Shown here in pieces: positions 58,981 to 64,000 of a stretch of DNA of 64,000 nt. This DNA is from Lachnospiraceae bacterium AC3007. Its GTDB lineage: Bacteria > Bacillota > Clostridia > Lachnospirales > Lachnospiraceae. The notes under the pieces are model-generated. The model worked only from the letters and a program-made list of their open reading frames with translations, made no database searches and was not told the DNA's origin. A program made the translations under genes and the position numbers. The stretch lies in contig JHYK01000003.1 of NCBI GenBank assembly GCA_000621405.1, positions 1-64,000 on the forward strand, read 5' to 3'. Every line of letters begins with the position of its first letter. The first letter of the stretch is position 1.

Positions 58981-61594
58981 AAATAAAGAGAAAACTTCCT
59001 TTATGGTAAAGGCGGCGACTTTTATAGTCGACAGGAGGAATCTGTTTTTCCTGATCTTTGCGATAGCTGCGATATTCTGCGCCATATCTTCGGGCTGGGT
59101 GAGTGTTGAGGATTCGCTTCCGGCTTATCTTCCGGAGACTACGGAGACCAAACGCGGACTGGACTTGATGGAGGAAGAGTTCATCACCTACGGTACGGCT
59201 AAGCTCATGGCGACCAATATCGATTATGAGACAGCCAATGCAATCGCTGCCAGGATAAGAAGCCGTCCTGATGTCTCCATGCTTGTCTTTGATGATTCTG
59301 ACAGTCATTATAATAATTTTTCCGCCCTGTATGACATTACATTCAGATATGCTTCGGATGATGAGAAAGCTCTGGTCTCTCTGGCTGAAGTGGAGGATAT
59401 GCTGAGTGATTATGATATCTTTGTCTCCACTGACATGGGCAATCAGACCGCAGATATCATTAAGCAGGAGATGAATGTCGTCTCTGTCATAGTCGCCATT
59501 ATAGTTGTCTCGGTGCTTATCATCACTTCCCAGACCTGGGCTGAGATCCCTGTACTGCTTCTTACATTCGGCGCATCAGCGATCATAGCTTCAGGCACTA
59601 ATTTCCTTTTGGGAACCATATCATTTGTGTCCGATTCGGTGACTGTGGTGCTGCAGCTTGCGCTTTCGATAGACTATGCCGTCATTTTCTGTAACAGATA
59701 TAAGGAGGAGCACGAAAAGCTGCCCGTAAGGGAAGCGGATATCATAGCTCTCAGCAAGGCAATTCCTGAGATATCGGCTTCATCGCTGACTACAGTTGGC
59801 GGTCTTATAGCGATGATGTTCATGCAGTACGGCATAGGTCCTGACATGGCTGTATGCCTGATAAAAGCAATTGCTTTTTCTCTTCTTTCCGTATTCACCT
59901 TCATGCCGGGACTGCTCATGCTCTTTGGTCCCTGGATGGACAAAACAAAGCACAGAAATTTCATCCCCAAGATATCCTTTGTCGGGAAATATGCATATTT
60001 TACACGCTTTATCGTCCCGCCGGCTTTTGTAGCCCTTATAATAGGAGCATTTGTCATATCGAATAAATGCCCTTATGTATATGGATATTCGACTCTCACC
60101 ACTCCCGTGAAAAATGACATCCAGATAGCGCAGGAGATGATCGAAGAGACATTCGGAAAGGAAAACTTCGCGGCGATCATGGTCCCGAAAGTCGGCTATG
60201 ACGTTGAGGCGAGATTTATGAAGGAACTCGAGAGCAATCCAGAAGTCGACAGGATCGTAGGTCTTGCAAATACCGAAGCTCTGGACGGATATCTGCTTAC
60301 CGATAAGATCACTGCCCGACAGTTCTCCGAACTGATGGATGTGGACTATGAGCTTGCCGAACTTCTGTATACGGCATATGCGATAAATGACGAAAACTAC
60401 GCAAAGCTTATCAACGGATCTTCGAGTTATGCCATACCGCTGATAGATATCATCATGTTCCTTCATGATGAGGTCGAAGAAGGATATGTAACTCTTGAAG
60501 CTGATGCAAAATCAGAACTGGATGACGCTTATGAAGAGATGACGATAGCCAAGAACATGCTTCAGGGTGAGAATTACAGCAGGATGCTGGTATATCTGAA
60601 TCTTCCCGAAGAGGGAGAAGAGACATTTGCATTTATAGATAAGATACATGAGATAGCAAAAAGGTTTTATTCCGACGATATCGTGATGGCCGGAGAATCG
60701 AATTCGCAGTATGACCTTCAGAAGACCTTCGCCCGTGACAACAAGGTGGTCAACTGGGTATCGATATTTGCAGTCCTTGTAGTATTGCTCTTCACATTCA
60801 TGTCCGTCGGAATGCCTATACTCCTCATCCTCGTGATCCAGGGAGCGATATGGATGAACTTTGCATATCCTACCATAGAGCATCAGAACATATTCTTTAT
60901 GTGCTACCTTATAGTGAGTTCGATACAGATGGGAGCAAATATCGATTATGCAATAGTCATCTCTGGACGTTTTATGGAGCTTAAGGAAAAGATGTCGAAA
61001 AGGGATGCCATCATAGAAACTATGAATTTTGCATTTCCGACGATAGTTACATCCGGAACCATGCTGGCTCTTGCGGGCCTGGCCATAGGAATGTTCACAT
61101 CCGATCCTACGATATGCGGTATAGGACAGTGCATAGCCAGAGGCACTTTTATTTCTATAATACTTGTTATGTTTGTGCTCCCTCAGATCCTGCTTCTTGG
61201 TGAGAGGATCATAGATGCCAGTTCGTTTAAGGTCTCCGTACCTATCAGGATCAATACCGAGACCGGTCTGATAAGGCTCGACGGTGTCGTACAGGGTAAT
61301 CTGAACGGCCACTTCGTCGGTGAGATGCACGGTATCCTCCGCGGTAATGCGAGCGTGCTTCTTGCCACGGGTACCATGAAAAAGGAGGAAGAGGAAGGAT
61401 CTGAAGAAGAACCTCTGCTCGAGGAAAAAGATAACGTCGTGGATGTGGCAGCGACCGTAGAGAAAGATGAGGAAGCAGAAGATCCCGGTGATACCGCGGA
61501 AGTGAAAATAGAAGACATGGGAGCAGAAGAGGATAATGATGATAATGCCTCAGGCTCCCCGGAAGATAAAGAGGCCGGTCAGGAAAATGAATAA
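58973..61594 (+). CDS. MMPL/RND-family membrane exporter
   Basis: An 873-residue transporter built as two similar halves, each with one helix, a large outer domain and a five-helix bundle. Helices are clear at about 22-42, 165-190, 195-220, 225-250, 270-290, 295-320 and again at about 600-745. SIDYAVIFCNRYKEE and NIDYAIVISGRFMEL are the paired helix-4 motifs with the proton-relay Asp. A Gly-rich segment (about 770-805) and an acidic tail of about 75 residues follow. Such proteins export lipids or surface molecules. The stop overlaps the next gene, a secreted GLUG protein, which is a likely partner or substrate. Confidence 0.88.
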   Translation: MDENKEKTSFMVKAATFIVDRRNLFFLIFAIAAIFCAISSGWVSVEDSLPAYLPETTETKRGLDLMEEEFITYGTAKLMATNIDYETANAIAARIRSRPDVSMLVFDDSDSHYNNFSALYDITFRYASDDEKALVSLAEVEDMLSDYDIFVSTDMGNQTADIIKQEMNVVSVIVAIIVVSVLIITSQTWAEIPVLLLTFGASAIIASGTNFLLGTISFVSDSVTVVLQLALSIDYAVIFCNRYKEEHEKLPVREADIIALSKAIPEISASSLTTVGGLIAMMFMQYGIGPDMAVCLIKAIAFSLLSVFTFMPGLLMLFGPWMDKTKHRNFIPKISFVGKYAYFTRFIVPPAFVALIIGAFVISNKCPYVYGYSTLTTPVKNDIQIAQEMIEETFGKENFAAIMVPKVGYDVEARFMKELESNPEVDRIVGLANTEALDGYLLTDKITARQFSELMDVDYELAELLYTAYAINDENYAKLINGSSSYAIPLIDIIMFLHDEVEEGYVTLEADAKSELDDAYEEMTIAKNMLQGENYSRMLVYLNLPEEGEETFAFIDKIHEIAKRFYSDDIVMAGESNSQYDLQKTFARDNKVVNWVSIFAVLVVLLFTFMSVGMPILLILVIQGAIWMNFAYPTIEHQNIFFMCYLIVSSIQMGANIDYAIVISGRFMELKEKMSKRDAIIETMNFAFPTIVTSGTMLALAGLAIGMFTSDPTICGIGQCIARGTFISIILVMFVLPQILLLGERIIDASSFKVSVPIRINTETGLIRLDGVVQGNLNGHFVGEMHGILRGNASVLLATGTMKKEEEEGSEEEPLLEEKDNVVDVAATVEKDEEAEDPGDTAEVKIEDMGAEEDNDDNASGSPEDKEAGQENE

Positions 61595-64000
61595 TGGATA
61601 CTTGAAAAAATATATATTCTATAAGCGCATAGCACTGATCACATCGCTTGCGGTCTTTGCTTCATTTGCCATGCCTCAGTGTGCCTTTGCCTCACCTCTT
61701 GAAGCGCTGAACCTGCTTGCCGGTGAAGCGCGGGCTATTCAGGGCGAGACAGTCTCATATGACTCTCTGGACAGAGAGGATATGACTGTAAGCGAAGAGT
61801 CCTACAGTACAAATACTGTTATAAGGATATCAAGCGCAGCTGACCTTGCTGATCTCGCAAAGAAAGCGGATCTTGATACATATACAAAGGATAAAACCTT
61901 CGTTCTTACCTGCGATATTGACCTGGTCGGGTCAGGATTCAAGACCATTCCGGTTTTCTCCGGAGTATTTGACGGCCAGGGTCACAACATCAGAGGACTC
62001 ACATATTACGGTACAGGCTATGTTACAGGACTTTTCAGGTATATAAGTCAGGGGGCCATAGTTAAGGATCTTACGGTATATGGCAATATTTCAGCCGTGG
62101 ATGACGAAGAGATAACAGGTGGTATCTGTGGCATCAATGAAGGCGTGATCTCGAACTGCAGCTTCAGAGGTGTGATAAAGGGGAGGTCCATTACAGGCGG
62201 AGTTGTGGCTATTAATGAAGTGCCGGGAACCGTGCTTGCCTGTACAAATGAGGCCTCCGTCACGGGATATTATTATACCGGCGGCATCACGGGAAAGAAT
62301 TACGGAGTAACGGCTTACTGTGAGAACAGAGGTCCTGTGAATACCACTGTGGAATGGGTTGAGGGATCTGATGCATTCGATCCGGGTGAGAATATCATCT
62401 CTGCTTTCATGAACGGAGGGATCGATGTTGAGGACGGTAATTCCATAAGGACTACGGCAGGGGTCGACACGGGAGGTATCGCGGGATACTCAAGAGGTGC
62501 GATACATGAGTGCAGAAACACGGCAAACGTGGGCTATGAGCACGCAGGCTACAATGTCGGCGGTATTGTCGGCAGACAGGCAGGCTTCGTATCATACTGC
62601 TTCAATCAGGGCACCATATACGGACGTAAGGATGTCGGCGGCATAGTCGGTCAGATGGAGCCGTATCTTACTCTTACGGATCTGGAGACTCTTCCCGAAG
62701 CCGTAGACAAGCTGCATGATCTTGTGGATGTATCTATAGATGACATGGATGCATCCGTCGGAGTGATAAGCGATGATGTAAAACAGCTGTCCGCATACGC
62801 CGATAATGCGGTGACATCGTCTGATGCACTCGGTGACTCGGCCGAGATATATCTGAATTCCGTATCCGATGCGGCGAATTCCCTTCAGTCAAGGGTCGAT
62901 TATCTGACCGAGAAGATGCCGAGGGTGTTTGAATATCTTTCTGATGCCGGCGACTCTCTCTCAGATTCGGGGGATGATCTGAAGAAATTTATCGACGACG
63001 CTAATGTATATAAGAGGATCGCTTCTTCACCTGAAGAGACTGTAAGCATCAATGAGGCCAGAAAGAGAGCCAGATCCAGGGATCTGCCTGTAATGGATCG
63101 AATTGAGGCTACAGAGGAGATCCTGTCGATAGTAGTTCCCGAGGCCGTGGAATCCGGATCTACCATATCCGGCAACACCAGGCGGCTTCATGACAGCGTG
63201 TCGGACGTGGCAGATAATATCGAAGAGGGCATGGATTATTCCAAAGATGTGGTAGAACACATCAATTCGATGAGCAAACCCACAGCGCCATATCTGGGAT
63301 CTGATTTTGATGCGGCAAGGAATTCTCTTGCAGATAATCTGTCCGGAATGTCAAAGATGCTGTCGGTGCTCGCAGAACACAGTAATCTTTCATCGGGGCA
63401 GGTAAGCGATGATCTCTCCGAGGTCAATGACCAGATCAATGTAGTGTTCCATATCATAGCCGATCAGCTGGATCGCATTGGTAATTTTACCAAGGGCGAG
63501 AGCGATGATATCGTGACCGATGTATCAGAGGAAGATATCGGGAGCATAATGCAGGGAAGAGTTGATAATTCCGAGAATATCGGTAATGTCGAAGGTGATA
63601 TCAATATCGGCGGGATCGCGGGAGGCATGTCCATAGATACCGATGATCCCGAGGAAAACGCTGCCGGAGACATGACAGGCGGTTTTACGGCAAAGTACCT
63701 TCTCAGGAATATAATATTAGATTGCAGAAATGATTCATATGTCATAAGCAAGAAGGACGGAGCCGGCGGTATCGCGGGATTCATGGAGCAGGGAATAATC
63801 AAGGGCTGCGAGAGTTACGGATATGTGGAGTCAACCGAAGGAGGATATGTCGGCGGGATCTCCGGCCAGTCGATGTCAGTTATCAAAGATTCGTATGCAA
63901 TGAATTTTATAACCGGGAACTCATATACAGGAGGTATAGCAGGATTCGGCACGACGATCAACGGATGTACTTCTTTCCCTGTCTTTGAAAAAGAGAGCAA
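61587..64000 (+). CDS. Secreted GLUG-repeat protein with coiled-coil insert, 3' end missing
   Basis: ATG 61587 lies eight bases before the MMPL stop and opens a frame that stays open to the window end (804 residues seen). A signal peptide ends near CAFAS (about 41). GLUG-type repeats (ITGGICGINEG, YTGGITGKNYG, DTGGIAGYSRG, NVGGIVGRQAG, DVGGIVGQM) run from about 160 to 365. Residues about 370-640 are a helical, Ser/Asp-rich coiled coil, resembling segments of YhgE/Pip proteins linked to MMPL exporters. GLUG repeats resume after about 660 (NIGGIAGG, GAGGIAGFMEQG, YVGGISGQ, YTGGIAGFG). It is probably a surface adhesin or an MMPL accessory. The end lies beyond 64000. Confidence 0.8.
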   Translation, partial: MNNGYLKKYIFYKRIALITSLAVFASFAMPQCAFASPLEALNLLAGEARAIQGETVSYDSLDREDMTVSEESYSTNTVIRISSAADLADLAKKADLDTYTKDKTFVLTCDIDLVGSGFKTIPVFSGVFDGQGHNIRGLTYYGTGYVTGLFRYISQGAIVKDLTVYGNISAVDDEEITGGICGINEGVISNCSFRGVIKGRSITGGVVAINEVPGTVLACTNEASVTGYYYTGGITGKNYGVTAYCENRGPVNTTVEWVEGSDAFDPGENIISAFMNGGIDVEDGNSIRTTAGVDTGGIAGYSRGAIHECRNTANVGYEHAGYNVGGIVGRQAGFVSYCFNQGTIYGRKDVGGIVGQMEPYLTLTDLETLPEAVDKLHDLVDVSIDDMDASVGVISDDVKQLSAYADNAVTSSDALGDSAEIYLNSVSDAANSLQSRVDYLTEKMPRVFEYLSDAGDSLSDSGDDLKKFIDDANVYKRIASSPEETVSINEARKRARSRDLPVMDRIEATEEILSIVVPEAVESGSTISGNTRRLHDSVSDVADNIEEGMDYSKDVVEHINSMSKPTAPYLGSDFDAARNSLADNLSGMSKMLSVLAEHSNLSSGQVSDDLSEVNDQINVVFHIIADQLDRIGNFTKGESDDIVTDVSEEDIGSIMQGRVDNSENIGNVEGDINIGGIAGGMSIDTDDPEENAAGDMTGGFTAKYLLRNIILDCRNDSYVISKKDGAGGIAGFMEQGIIKGCESYGYVESTEGGYVGGISGQSMSVIKDSYAMNFITGNSYTGGIAGFGTTINGCTSFPVFEKES

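Overview
The window reads as a chromosomal segment of an anaerobic, Gram-positive Clostridia bacterium, most likely of Lachnospiraceae type. The evidence is gene content: a six-gene Rnf complex, a flavodiiron protein with rubredoxin, a lipoprotein cobaltochelatase behind a B12 riboswitch, a DNPR-type (meso-diaminopimelate) MurE, many lipoproteins and no outer-membrane genes. GC is moderate and almost all genes lie on the plus strand with AGGAGG-type ribosome sites; TTG or GTG starts occur in mobAB, moaA, mscS and the PTS enzyme I gene. The assignment is inferred from families; no database search was run.

Layout. 1-2.2 kb: the 3' end of an unknown gene, a one-TM hypothetical and a convergent aminotransferase. 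2.4-6.2 kb: a membrane Ser/Thr kinase and a WG-repeat lipoprotein that seem to share an extracellular domain. 6.2-13.5 kb: molybdenum cofactor synthesis and molybdate uptake (moeA, mobAB fusion, MoeA-like protein, moaC, modA, modB, moaA, MOSC-Mog fusion), without modC, moaD or moaE. 13.5-20.2 kb: PTS enzyme I, RecJ and a BvgS-like hybrid kinase. 20.2-27.3 kb: rnfCDGEAB, then an ApbE flavin transferase, a NusG-II protein and a Gx-family membrane protein.

27.4-34.6 kb: four genes joined by 4-base overlaps behind one clear promoter: a KamA-type radical SAM aminomutase, a D-Ala-D-Ala-ligase-like ATP-grasp enzyme, a 1147-residue sensor/MFS/substrate-binding fusion and a SpoIIE-type phosphatase. 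This is the best candidate for an undescribed system. A D-2-hydroxyacid dehydrogenase follows. 35.7-42.0 kb: a cobalamin riboswitch with terminator upstream of a lipoprotein CbiK, two small genes, and a metal-chelate ABC importer behind a palindromic operator candidate. 42.0-47.8 kb: a VanX/VanY-like membrane protein lacking its catalytic Glu, murE and priA. 47.9-52.7 kb: a histone-H1-like protein, a strong terminator and trpDCFBA, which starts 17 bases after the terminator and lacks trpE/G. 52.7-58.9 kb: a YihY protein, MscS, flavodiiron protein, rubredoxin, an AT-rich repeat-bearing gap, rpsU, ruvA and ruvB, with a 14-bp tandem repeat between the last two. 59.0-64.0 kb: an MMPL/RND exporter translationally linked to a large GLUG-repeat surface protein that runs off the window.

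No tRNA, rRNA, CRISPR array, insertion sequence or prophage was recognised. Start codons differ from the longest reading frame where a ribosome site or family start supports it. Promoter calls are by eye (-35/-10 with 17-base spacing).
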